A DNA stretch of 58,647 bases from assembly GCA_964244115.1 (NCBI GenBank), contig CAXTHM010000018.1, positions 1-58,647 of the forward strand, given 5' to 3'. Source of the stretch: CADCWK01 sp964244115. Its GTDB lineage: Bacteria > Chloroflexota > Chloroflexia > Thermomicrobiales > UBA6265. Positions 1 to 10,168 of the stretch are shown here, piece by piece. The position numbers and the translations under genes were made by a program. Under the pieces are notes generated by a model, which was given only the letters and a program-made list of their open reading frames with translations, was not told where the DNA came from and did no database searches. The first letter of the stretch is position 1; every line of letters begins with the position of its first letter.

Positions 1-136
1 GGTAGTTGCCGCCGGTGGAGGAGCCGGCGGCCGGGGTGGCGTCCTGCGCCGTGACACCGGCACCACTGACGAGGATGGCCGCGGCCGCGAATGACGTGGC
101 AACCAGTGCCGTGAGCGATCGTCGAATCTGATTCAT
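1..136 (-). CDS. Secreted protein, N-terminal fragment
   Basis: The gene runs off the left edge; about 45 residues are visible. It starts with ATG at 136 (minus strand), preceded by AAGGGA at normal spacing. The N-terminus is a signal peptide: a basic stretch (NQIRR), a hydrophobic core (LTALVATSFAAAAILVSG), then a probable cleavage region ending in AQDATPAA. A Gly/Ser-rich mature start follows. The product is therefore probably exported, but nothing of its functional domain is in the window and no family can be given. Confidence 0.6.
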   Translation of the reverse strand, partial: MNQIRRSLTALVATSFAAAAILVSGAGVTAQDATPAAGSSTGGNY

Positions 137-187
137 CGAAGTCCCTTCATGCGTACGCGAGCGTCTTCGTCCTGTGACGGACGCTGC

Positions 188-406
188 CTAGAACAGGCCC
201 GAGACCTTGGACATGACGTCGTCCTGATCGTGGAACTGGTCGGTATCGGCTCCCTGAAGCTTGTCCGTGATCTGACTCGGCGCACCCTTCTGGGTCAGCT
301 GGCTGATGAGCTGGTCCTTCTGGATCGGGAAGTCGATGCCCTTGAGCATGTCGCCGATGCCGCCAATGCCCCCGGCACCGCTGGCCAGGTCCTTGAGACG
401 GTCCAT
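188..406 (-). CDS. Small DUF2795-like protein (72 aa)
   Basis: This encodes a 72-residue soluble protein. The ATG at 406 was chosen over an upstream in-frame ATG because GAGGAG lies 7 bases before it. A short N-terminal part (MDRLKDLASGAGG) precedes a compact helical module (IDFPIQKDQLISQLTQKGAP then ITDKLQGADTDQF and DDVMSKVSGLF). That pattern resembles DUF2795: a short strand, then helices with a G-A/V-P turn and a final DD-V helix. The molecular role of the family is not established. The next gene on the same strand (549-884) is a paralogue with the same N-terminal and C-terminal patterns, so this is a tandem duplication. Confidence 0.65.
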   Translation of the reverse strand: MDRLKDLASGAGGIGGIGDMLKGIDFPIQKDQLISQLTQKGAPSQITDKLQGADTDQFHDQDDVMSKVSGLF

Positions 407-548
407 GTGGTTTCTCCTCGTCGTAGCTGGGTCGAGGTGCAAAGCTGCACGCCGCCCCGGTTACGCAGAGGAGATACCACGGGCCCAGCACCGAGAGACC
501 GCATGGTTCTTCGATTGACGAGACGATTTCCTGCCGACGACGAGACGA

Positions 549-884
549 TTACCTGCCGAGGAAGCCCGAGATCCGGCCGAGGACGTCGTCCCGGCTCTGG
601 AACTGGGTGACGTCGAGATGCTGGAGCCGATCGGTGATCTGCGTCGGGACGCCGCGACCTTCGAGCAGACCGGTGAGATCGTCCCGGGCGATCGGGAACT
701 CGACCCCGGTGAGCTGCTCGCCGATCGCGTCCAGCCCGCCGAAGGTACCGAGCTGATCCTGGAGGGTATCGGTGTTCAGGTGCTCCTGGATGCCGCCCCC
801 GCCGGTGAACTGCTCCTGCAGGTTGCCCAGCTTGTCCTGGATGCTGCCGGGTTCGCTGATGAGGTCCTTGATCCGGTCGAACAT
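549..884 (-). CDS. DUF2795-like protein, longer paralogue (111 aa)
   Basis: This 111-residue protein is paralogous to the 72-residue protein just downstream. Both start with an M-(F)-D-R-(I/L)-K-D-L motif and both end with a VEFPI/IDFPI module, a G-(V/A)-P turn, ITD(R/K)LQ and DDV--(I/K)SGF/LF. This copy carries an extra Gly/Gln-rich middle section (residues about 15-60) that looks flexible. The start at 884 is supported by AAGGAG nine bases upstream; a longer in-frame extension to 974 lacks such a site. The gene end lies in a 22-base imperfect direct repeat (near 526-570), which suggests local duplication. Function unknown. Confidence 0.65.
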   Translation of the reverse strand: MFDRIKDLISEPGSIQDKLGNLQEQFTGGGGIQEHLNTDTLQDQLGTFGGLDAIGEQLTGVEFPIARDDLTGLLEGRGVPTQITDRLQHLDVTQFQSRDDVLGRISGFLGR

Positions 885-1572
885 GGGGCTGGTTCTCCTT
901 GCGTGGCTGGGGTGCGAGATCGCACGACTGGATCGTCTCACGGCGTCAACCCGATTCGGTCCGTGATTGGTCACGGAAGGATGACGTCTAGGGGTGAAGG
1001 GTCGTCGACACGGCTGCGTGGACCCGACCGTGAATGGATCGGGCGCAGGAACGATGACCAGACAGATCCCGGGCTCAGGCCCGATTCGAGTGGCCGCGCC
1101 ACCGATGAGGTGGTGTGGTTTTCGTCTGCGAGATCGTCTCGTGATTCAGCGACAGGCGGTTGAGGGGGAACGGGCTTCTCGCCGACATCGTCTCTGAGCC
1201 CGATCCGTTCATGGTCGCGCCACTGATTCTGTACGCCGGCCATCGCCCCGCGGGGCGATCGGTGCTGCGGCAGCCAGGCTCGCAAGCGTCGCCCCTACGC
1301 GATGACTGCCGCATCATCGGCGAATCCCCGTTGGGGTCGACCATATATCACGCTGATCCCGATGACATAACGAATAGCTGCGATGCGCGGTCACCCTCCC
1401 GATAGGGGAGTCGCAGGCTATGGCATACTCCGTCCGTACACGCATCTTCCCGCACCCAGACCCGCCGACCGGATCCCGCCCGGTCGTGTGGATGACCCGA
1501 CGGACCGACTCTCGTGCGCTCCGGCGTGCGGGCCGTCGTCGTCACGCCGTCCGGGAAGGAGTGCCGGTTCCC
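885..1572. other. Intergenic region upstream of ftsK, no gene seen
   Basis: No reading frame here has convincing codon use or a ribosome-binding site. The stretch holds one copy of dispersed repeat A (1241-1299) and a small hairpin with a GATA loop near 1396-1410. An AT-rich patch near 1340-1380 may contain the ftsK promoter, but no clear -35/-10 pair was found. Confidence 0.5.
1241..1299 (+). repeat. Dispersed repeat A, copy 1
   Basis: The copy contains the ATCGCCC-loop-GGGCGAT hairpin, then CTGCGGC, and ends with GCTCGCAAGCGTCGCCCCTAC. The same order of blocks is found at 20809-20884 and 32317-32396, and reversed at 20679-20750. Confidence 0.7.
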
Positions 1573-4432
<2,860 letters not shown>

Positions 4433-4561
4433 GATTCGATGCGAGAGTGCTGGTAATCCAGATTACGCGTTCATACGACTCCTATGTCCCTGGATTGATC
4501 ACACGTACGCCCGACGAACACTGGACTCGGTGCAACTAACCGACCGGTAGAATTGGTAACC

Positions 4562-6820
4562 ATGAGCATCAGGTACAGACAAGCCTCTCTAGATGAGATC
4601 GAGCCGGTAGCCCCGATAGGGGTAGGTGTCGATCTGACAGAGTCGGAAAGCCGCGAAGCGCCTTCTCGCCTCGAGCGCCGCTTCGATGCGGCGTTCACGT
4701 CTCGGCTTGCGCTGAGGGAAAAGCAGGTTCAACAGAGTTATCGTCCAACAATCGGCATTCACAAGTGGTTTGCTCGCCGTCCCGGTTCGGTATTTCGCAG
4801 TTTACTGCTCGGAGAGTTTGCCGATGCTCCCATTGCTGAAGCATATTGGCAAAGTCATTGCCTAAGTGGAGTGATTGCTGATCCCTTCATGGGCGGGGGC
4901 ACTCCTATTTATGAAGCGAATCGACTGGGAATGAGTGTGATCGGGGCCGACGTTAATCCGATGGCTTATTGGGTGGTTCGCCAATCCTTAGCTCCGCTTG
5001 AACTTCGGGCCTTTCGGTCGGCCGCTTTGACCGTCGTTGATGATGTTGAGTTGGAACTGGCCGACCTCTATAGGACGGCTTGCTCATGTTGCGGTGACGA
5101 GGCTACGGTAAAATACTTCCTTTGGGTCAAAGTCGCGCAATGCCCGGCATGCATGAGCGATAACGATTTGTTTCCTGGATACCTTTTGGCTGACGACACT
5201 CGGCATCCGCGGCACGTTGTCGCGTGTAGCCACTGTGGCGATCTCAATGAGTTCGACCGTCAACCTACCATTGACCACCCGGAACCTTGTCGCACATGCA
5301 AAGCGGCGGTCGCGGTCGAAGGTCCGGCCAAACGCGGGAAGATTATCTGCCGTTATTGTTCGACCAGCTTCTCTTACCAACCGGATGTTCCGCTTGCTCC
5401 CCCTCGGCACCGGATGTGGGCGATCGAATATCACTGTGCCCGATGTAAACCGCACCATACCGGTCGATTCTTCAAGCAGCCGGATACGGCGGACTTGGGT
5501 CGATATGATCGTGCAATTGCCTTGCTTTCAGAGTTCGGCGATGCCTTGCCTATCCCAACCGAGACGATTCCTGCTGGTGACGAAACAAACCGTCTCCATC
5601 GTTGGGGGTACCAGCTCTACCGAGAGCTATTCAATGACCGTCAACTCTTGGGTCTGGCACTCCTTCTTCGCCGGATCGCGCGGGTCGAGGATGTACCGAT
5701 TCGCGAGGCGCTACTCACAGTCTTCTCCGATTTCTTGCGATACCAGAACATGCTCTGCCGCTATGACACCTACGCACTAAAATGCCAAGACATATTCAGC
5801 GTTCATGGTTACCCAGTGGGATTGGTTCAGTGTGAGAACAATCTGTTGGGTATTGAGCGCGTCGGGTCGGGGTCATACCGCCATTTTGTCGAGAAGTACC
5901 TACGCGCTAAGCGGTATGGAGAAGCGCCGTTCGAGACGCGACAAGTAGGTGTGCGAAAGCAAATCATCCCGATCAGCGGCGAGCGCATCGGTGCCGTCTT
6001 CGTTGACGGCCCACCTGCACGGTCTGGACGCGAAGCGCAACTTGTCGCGACATCGGCGACCGCCGTACCGCTCACCGAAGCGTCACTTGACGGGGTGTTT
6101 ACTGACCCTCCCTATTTCGATAACGTCCAATATGCCGAGTTGATGGACTTCTGCTACGTATGGCTTCGGCTTGGCCTGAAAGAGGATCGAGCAGAGTTTC
6201 GGAAATCATCTACTCGCACCATGGAGGAATTGACTGGCAACCAAACCATGGGCCGAGGACTCACGCATTTCACATCTGGTCTCTCGGCTGTATTCACTCA
6301 TTACGCTAAGGCTCTGAAGTCTGGTTCTCCGTTCGTATTCACCTACCATCACAATGATCCCAAGGCATATCGGCCACTAATTGTGGCTATCCTCGATGCA
6401 GGGTTGGACTGCACCGCCACGTTGCCGGCGGCCGCAGAAATGGGAGCATCACTTCATATAGCAGGGACAAATTCCTCTGTTGTCGATTCGGTATTCGTTT
6501 GCCGAAAAGCTCCTGTCGGCGGTCGGAGAACTGGGCTCGCCTTGGTTCTCGCTGAAGATGCTAGAGCTTTGGTCGAGGGTGGAGTCAAGCTGACCCTCGG
6601 TGATCTTCGATGTCTCGCGGCGGGACACATAGCACGCGAAGCGATCAACGAGTTGCGCCTGAACTGGAGGCCAGAAGTATCCGTTGCGGACAAATTGAAT
6701 CGTGCAGAAGCGGCAGTCTCTAAAATCATGTCGAAGACTGAGCTGAAAGACTTGATCGCTTATGTACTAGCGAACCGTGCTGGGCCAGTCGAGGGGGATA
6801 TCCATGCCACATCCGTTTGA
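4562..6820 (+). CDS. Zn-ribbon DNA adenine methyltransferase
   Basis: Predicted S-adenosylmethionine-dependent N6-adenine DNA methyltransferase of the Zn-ribbon-containing group (COG1743/DUF1156-like). SAM-binding motif I is DPFMGGG (residues about 107-113) and the catalytic motif is DPPY (about 515-518). Between them lies an insertion with six CxxC motifs (about 174-295: CSCC, CPAC, CSHC, CRTC, CRYC, CARC), enough for three zinc ribbons that probably bind DNA or a partner. The order motif I, insert, DPPY matches alpha-type amino-methyltransferases. ATG 4562 is chosen (TTG 4553 is the alternative); no strong Shine-Dalgarno is visible. The stop overlaps the start of the nuclease gene, implying translational coupling. 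GC and codon use are clearly lower than in both flanks, so the pair was probably acquired horizontally. The specificity cannot be read from sequence. Confidence 0.82.
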   Translation: MSIRYRQASLDEIEPVAPIGVGVDLTESESREAPSRLERRFDAAFTSRLALREKQVQQSYRPTIGIHKWFARRPGSVFRSLLLGEFADAPIAEAYWQSHCLSGVIADPFMGGGTPIYEANRLGMSVIGADVNPMAYWVVRQSLAPLELRAFRSAALTVVDDVELELADLYRTACSCCGDEATVKYFLWVKVAQCPACMSDNDLFPGYLLADDTRHPRHVVACSHCGDLNEFDRQPTIDHPEPCRTCKAAVAVEGPAKRGKIICRYCSTSFSYQPDVPLAPPRHRMWAIEYHCARCKPHHTGRFFKQPDTADLGRYDRAIALLSEFGDALPIPTETIPAGDETNRLHRWGYQLYRELFNDRQLLGLALLLRRIARVEDVPIREALLTVFSDFLRYQNMLCRYDTYALKCQDIFSVHGYPVGLVQCENNLLGIERVGSGSYRHFVEKYLRAKRYGEAPFETRQVGVRKQIIPISGERIGAVFVDGPPARSGREAQLVATSATAVPLTEASLDGVFTDPPYFDNVQYAELMDFCYVWLRLGLKEDRAEFRKSSTRTMEELTGNQTMGRGLTHFTSGLSAVFTHYAKALKSGSPFVFTYHHNDPKAYRPLIVAILDAGLDCTATLPAAAEMGASLHIAGTNSSVVDSVFVCRKAPVGGRRTGLALVLAEDARALVEGGVKLTLGDLRCLAAGHIAREAINELRLNWRPEVSVADKLNRAEAAVSKIMSKTELKDLIAYVLANRAGPVEGDIHATSV

Positions 6821-7844
6821 GATGGATGCCAATTACATCAATGAGCACATTGAAGCGATGGTGGATATTACCTTCGCGGATATTCAATCGCAATTCTTGC
6901 TGCTTCCAAGGGGCAGTGGGTTTGTTGATTATCCTGACTTTCAAGATGCTTATGAGTTACTGAAGCGGCACACTTCTGCTTTTGCCAATCTCAATGAATC
7001 GGCTGTATGGTCGGCTCTCAGAGAGGACGCTCTCGTTCTGCTTGTCTTGCGAACGATTCTTGGCTTTACTCCGCCAGAATGGGCTGATCTTGCCCGTTCA
7101 GAACGTGGAAGTGACGTCTCACAGGGGTACGCTCGTGGTCTCGACGGGGAAGTCCGACGCAACAGACACGTCTTTGAGACCCTGACGTTGCCCCGTGATA
7201 GCGTAAAGCTCGCTCGAACTGAAGCTTTAGTGGGAGTTGCCCTTGATCTGCTTCAGAACGGGGCTGCAGGTGGCGGCATCAATACTGTCCATCGACTTGC
7301 GAAAGTAGATACCGCGGAAGGTATTGTTTCGCTACGCCACATTGCAATGTTCGATGTTCCCTATGCGGTTCTTCTCTACGAACGATATCTTGGTCGGCCA
7401 TTCGCTAGTCATCGCGACTCGGTCTCCGAACTTGTAGGTGACGTGATGGAAAGTGCCATTGAGGACCGACTTGCGAGGGCGGGCATCAGTTTCCGCAAGA
7501 CTCGACGGGCGGAGCGGGTTCCTGGCTTCGAGCAAGCGCCCGACTTCTTCATTCCTGACGAGTTCAACCCGTCAATCGTCATTGAGGCGAAGATCACTGG
7601 AGATGACGGAACCGCTCGTGACAAAGCAACTCGGATTGTCACGCTTGCGGAGATGAGTGAGCGTCGGGGTCGTGATGGTCTGGGCACTTTTCAGGTGGTG
7701 GCTTGTATCGACGGTCGTGGATTTGGAGTCCGACGGGAGGACATGCGTCGAGTTCTGACCCGGACCGGAGGAAAGGTCTTTACCTTGGCGACCCTCGACC
7801 AACTTATTGAGCACACTCAAATCAAACGCTTCGCATCCATCTAG
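6804..7844 (+). CDS. PD-(D/E)XK restriction endonuclease, predicted
   Basis: A 346-residue protein encoded directly after, and overlapping by 17 bases, the adenine methyltransferase. ATG 6804 has GAGGGGG about 7 bases upstream; GTG 6777 is a weaker alternative. The C-terminal half contains a PD-(D/E)XK nuclease core: Pro-Asp at about 246-247 (APDFFIPDE), then a hydrophobic strand ending in Glu261-Ala-Lys263 (SIVIEAKIT), followed by a helix and a strand (FQVVACIDGRGFGV). The N-terminal roughly 200 residues are mostly helical and I do not recognise them; they may recognise DNA. The neighbour and motif together suggest the cleavage partner of a two-gene restriction-modification system. Its base composition is island-like. 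It could instead be a repair-type nuclease, but the coupling to a methyltransferase makes that less likely. Confidence 0.72.
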   Translation: MPHPFEMDANYINEHIEAMVDITFADIQSQFLLLPRGSGFVDYPDFQDAYELLKRHTSAFANLNESAVWSALREDALVLLVLRTILGFTPPEWADLARSERGSDVSQGYARGLDGEVRRNRHVFETLTLPRDSVKLARTEALVGVALDLLQNGAAGGGINTVHRLAKVDTAEGIVSLRHIAMFDVPYAVLLYERYLGRPFASHRDSVSELVGDVMESAIEDRLARAGISFRKTRRAERVPGFEQAPDFFIPDEFNPSIVIEAKITGDDGTARDKATRIVTLAEMSERRGRDGLGTFQVVACIDGRGFGVRREDMRRVLTRTGGKVFTLATLDQLIEHTQIKRFASI

Positions 7845-8024
7845 CTGCTTGATGTCGACCGATCACGACGGGTCTACGAGCGCATCTGGTCGAACCATTT
7901 CTTTATCGCCTCGATCCTGCTGCTCGGGCCACAGCTGGACGCCAGCTACCACGCCATCGCCGCCGACCCGTACCCGTGGCCCCGGACGCCAGCGGTGAGC
8001 GGACAGCAGCGTCTGACGTGGTAG
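7845..8024 (+). pseudogene. 3' remnant of a GC-rich gene
   Basis: Directly after the nuclease stop codon, in the same frame, is an open stretch without a start codon that ends at TAG 8022-8024. It reads LLDVDRSRRVYERIWSNH, then FFIASILLLGPQLDASYHAI and a Pro/Trp-rich tail. Third codon positions are almost all G or C, unlike the island just before it and like the host chromosome. The simplest reading is the C-terminal end of a resident gene whose 5' part was lost when the island inserted. I do not recognise the family. Read-through of the nuclease TAG would join the two, but that is probably coincidental. Confidence 0.45.
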
Positions 8025-8105
8025 CCGGACCGCCACGCCGCGGGGAGATGATCGCGGCTAACACCAGTGACTTGACAGAATGTCGATTCCGATCAGCCGT
8101 TTTGG

Positions 8106-8111
8106 TATAAT
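8106..8111 (+). promoter_or_regulatory. -10 element upstream of recR
   Basis: A perfect TATAAT lies about 75 bases before the recR start. A perfect TTGACA is also present at 8072-8077, but the 28-base gap is too long for the usual housekeeping spacing, so the two may not belong together. Confidence 0.35.
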
Positions 8112-8184
8112 CAGGGGCCGGTCAGCCTACGTTCCGCGATCGCGTCGGCCAGCCTGATCCGGGCGGCATCTGGAGGATGAGCGG

Positions 8185-8799
8185 TTGTCGATGAATCGTC
8201 GTGGTCCCGTCACCGCCCCGCCCGTCGCCCGGCTGATCGACTCCCTCGCCAAGCTGCCGGGGGTTGGGCCGAAGACGGCTTCGCGGCTGGCGTACTACCT
8301 CCTGCGGAGCTCGCGCGAGGACGCGCTGGCGCTGGCCGAGGCGATCATCGAGGTCAAGGAGCGGATCCAGCTCTGCTCGGTCTGCTTCAACGTGACCGAG
8401 CATTCGCCCTGCGCGATCTGCGACGACGAGAGCCGGGACGGGTCGATCTGCGTCGTCCAGGAGCCGCTCGACGTCGTCGCGCTAGAGCGGACGGGCCAGT
8501 TCCACGGCCGCTATCACGTCCTGCACGGGGCGATCTCGCCGGTCGAGGGCATCGGGCCGGACAAGCTCCGCATCCGCGAGCTGATCGACCGGGTCGAGCG
8601 CACCCACCCCGACGAGGTCATCCTCGCGATGAATCTCGACCTGCCGGGGGACGCGACCGCGACGTACCTGCACCGGCTGATGGCGCCGATGAACATCACG
8701 GTCACGCGGCCAGCCAGTGGGCTGCCGGTCGGCGGCGATCTGGAGTACGCCGATGAGGTGACGCTCGGCCGGGCGCTCAAGGGGCGGCGGCCGCTGTAG
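8185..8799 (+). CDS. recR: Recombination mediator RecR
   Basis: Cytoplasmic DNA-clamp protein of the RecFOR pathway, which helps load RecA at gaps. The 204-residue length is typical. Visible parts in order: helix-hairpin-helix (LAKLPGVGPKTASRLAYYLL, about 20-40), a four-Cys zinc finger (CSVCFNVTEHSPCAIC, about 64-80), a Toprim domain (ICVVQEPLDVVALER and HGAISPVEGIGPDKLRI), and a C-terminal VTRPASGLPVGGDLEYADE block. TTG 8185 is the best start because GGAGG sits eight bases upstream; ATG 8191 is slightly too far. The gene stands alone and is not in the dnaX-ybaB-recR cluster seen in many bacteria. Confidence 0.95.
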   Translation: MSMNRRGPVTAPPVARLIDSLAKLPGVGPKTASRLAYYLLRSSREDALALAEAIIEVKERIQLCSVCFNVTEHSPCAICDDESRDGSICVVQEPLDVVALERTGQFHGRYHVLHGAISPVEGIGPDKLRIRELIDRVERTHPDEVILAMNLDLPGDATATYLHRLMAPMNITVTRPASGLPVGGDLEYADEVTLGRALKGRRPL

Positions 8800-8867
8800 C
8801 CGGTCGGCGCCAGCCGGCGGCAAAGATGAACGTTTCATTGATTGGTGCGTACGTACGGGGAAACGGA

Positions 8868-8896
8868 TTGCGGTTCGACGTGGCGGGGATTACACT
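8868..8896 (+). promoter_or_regulatory. Sigma70-type promoter for the GNAT-like gene
   Basis: TTGCGG (8868-8873), a 17-base spacer and TACACT (8891-8896). The expected start of transcription falls within a few bases of the ATG at 8905, which has no Shine-Dalgarno, so the mRNA is probably leaderless. Confidence 0.55.
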
Positions 8897-8904
8897 TCTC
8901 AAGC

Positions 8905-10032
8905 ATGCAGGGGCAGATGAGTGACCTTCCGCGCGAAGCGAAGATGGACGACCGGAGCGGCAAGCACCCGGCCGTACGTCCTCCTGAGCCGGATTCCAGC
9001 CCGGCGCAGCGCCCGTCCGGTCTCCGTCCCCTCCCGCTAACCGTCGGCCACGCGGAGCTGCGTGACCTGCCGGACCTCCTCCGCCTCCCGGGGATCGAAC
9101 TCCTCAACCAGCCCGAGTCCCTCCTGGTCCCCTTCAGTCCCGTCCGGGCCGCCCTTCGGGCCCGGGTGCGCTGGCCGCGCTCCCGGCGTCGCGTCCTCGT
9201 CGCCCGGACCAGCGACCGCGTCGTCGGGATCGCGATCTTCCAGCCCCAGCGTCCCGACCAGCGCTGGCGGCTGGACGCGATCGGCGCCGCCGTCGGCGTC
9301 TTCGACGCCATCCCGGTGATCGACGAGCTGATCCGCTACGGGATCACGCTGGCCGGGGTCAACGGCGTCAAGCGCCTCTACGCCCGCGTCCCGCACGGCG
9401 CCTTCTGCGCGACCGGGTTGCGCGAGGTCGGGTTCTGGCCGTACGCATCGGAGACGGTGCTGGTCGGCTCCGACCTCGGGCAGCGCCGGATGCCGAGGAC
9501 CGTCCGGCGGCAGCTCCCGTCGGATACCTGGGCGGTCCAGCAGCTCTACAGCGCGTCGGTGCCGCGGCAGGTCGAGTACGCCGAGGCGCTGACGAGCGAC
9601 CGCTGGAACGTCGCGGATACCCGGGCGAGCGTCGGGGTTCACGGCCTGGTGATCGAGGAGGGGCACCACATCGTCGCGATGGCGCGGATCGTGAGCCGGA
9701 CCTCCGGGAACGCGGTCGAGCTGATCGTGTTACCGGAGCGGACGGAACTGATCGACATCCTGCTCGATGGCGTCGCCGCCTGGCTGGCCGGGCGCCGGTC
9801 GGTGCGAGTCTACGCGTCGATCCGGAGCTACCAGCAGGAGATCCGGACCAAGCTGGAGGACCGCGGTCTGATTCCGCTCCACCAGCAGGACCTGCTGATC
9901 AAGTACACCACGGCCAATGTCCGGCTGCCCGTCTTCGAGGTCGTGCCGGCGTTCGCCGAGGTCCGAGAGGGGGTACCGCATCGTGTCCCGACGTTCCTGC
10001 AAGCCCAGCCGCATGACGACGCCGTGACGTGA
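8905..10032 (+). CDS. GNAT-like acetyltransferase family protein
   Basis: A 375-residue cytoplasmic protein. After a disordered, Pro/charged N-terminus (about 1-45) come two regions with GNAT-like layout: alternating strands and helices, RVLVARTSDRVVGIAIF as a likely central strand pair, and a second module with HHIVAMARIVSRTSGNAVEL followed by DILLDGVAAWLAGR. The acetyl-CoA loop (Q/R-x-x-G-x-G/A) is not clear, so the catalytic state is uncertain. ATG 8905 is preferred because it lies just after a good promoter (leaderless); GTG 8842 and ATG 8917 are alternatives. It is a single gene between recR and the R3H ATPase. Substrate unknown. Confidence 0.6.
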   Translation: MQGQMSDLPREAKMDDRSGKHPAVRPPEPDSSPAQRPSGLRPLPLTVGHAELRDLPDLLRLPGIELLNQPESLLVPFSPVRAALRARVRWPRSRRRVLVARTSDRVVGIAIFQPQRPDQRWRLDAIGAAVGVFDAIPVIDELIRYGITLAGVNGVKRLYARVPHGAFCATGLREVGFWPYASETVLVGSDLGQRRMPRTVRRQLPSDTWAVQQLYSASVPRQVEYAEALTSDRWNVADTRASVGVHGLVIEEGHHIVAMARIVSRTSGNAVELIVLPERTELIDILLDGVAAWLAGRRSVRVYASIRSYQQEIRTKLEDRGLIPLHQQDLLIKYTTANVRLPVFEVVPAFAEVREGVPHRVPTFLQAQPHDDAVT

Positions 10033-10124
10033 GCGGAGGGCGTCGTCCCATGGTGCCGAAACAGGCCGGCGCCGTCGCAAATGTCGCCTGTCAGCCGTCC
10101 CGACCGCGTTACCCCGCGCAGCTT

Positions 10125-10144
10125 CGACCGGTCCGCACCGGTCG
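10125..10144 (+). other. Hairpin before the R3H ATPase gene
   Basis: CGACCGGT and ACCGGTCG pair perfectly around the loop CCGC, 24 bases upstream of the GTG start. There is no T-run, so termination is doubtful; it may shape the leader. Confidence 0.4.
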
Positions 10145-10168
10145 GCATCAGTCGTTGAGGTGTCGTGA

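Noticed and set aside
971..1285. A 104-codon minus-strand frame upstream of ftsK
   Set aside because: No ribosome-binding site, no recognisable motif and overlap with repeat A.
8072..8111. TTGACA plus TATAAT as a single recR promoter
   Set aside because: The 28-base spacing is far from the usual 16-18, so only the -10 is kept, with low confidence.
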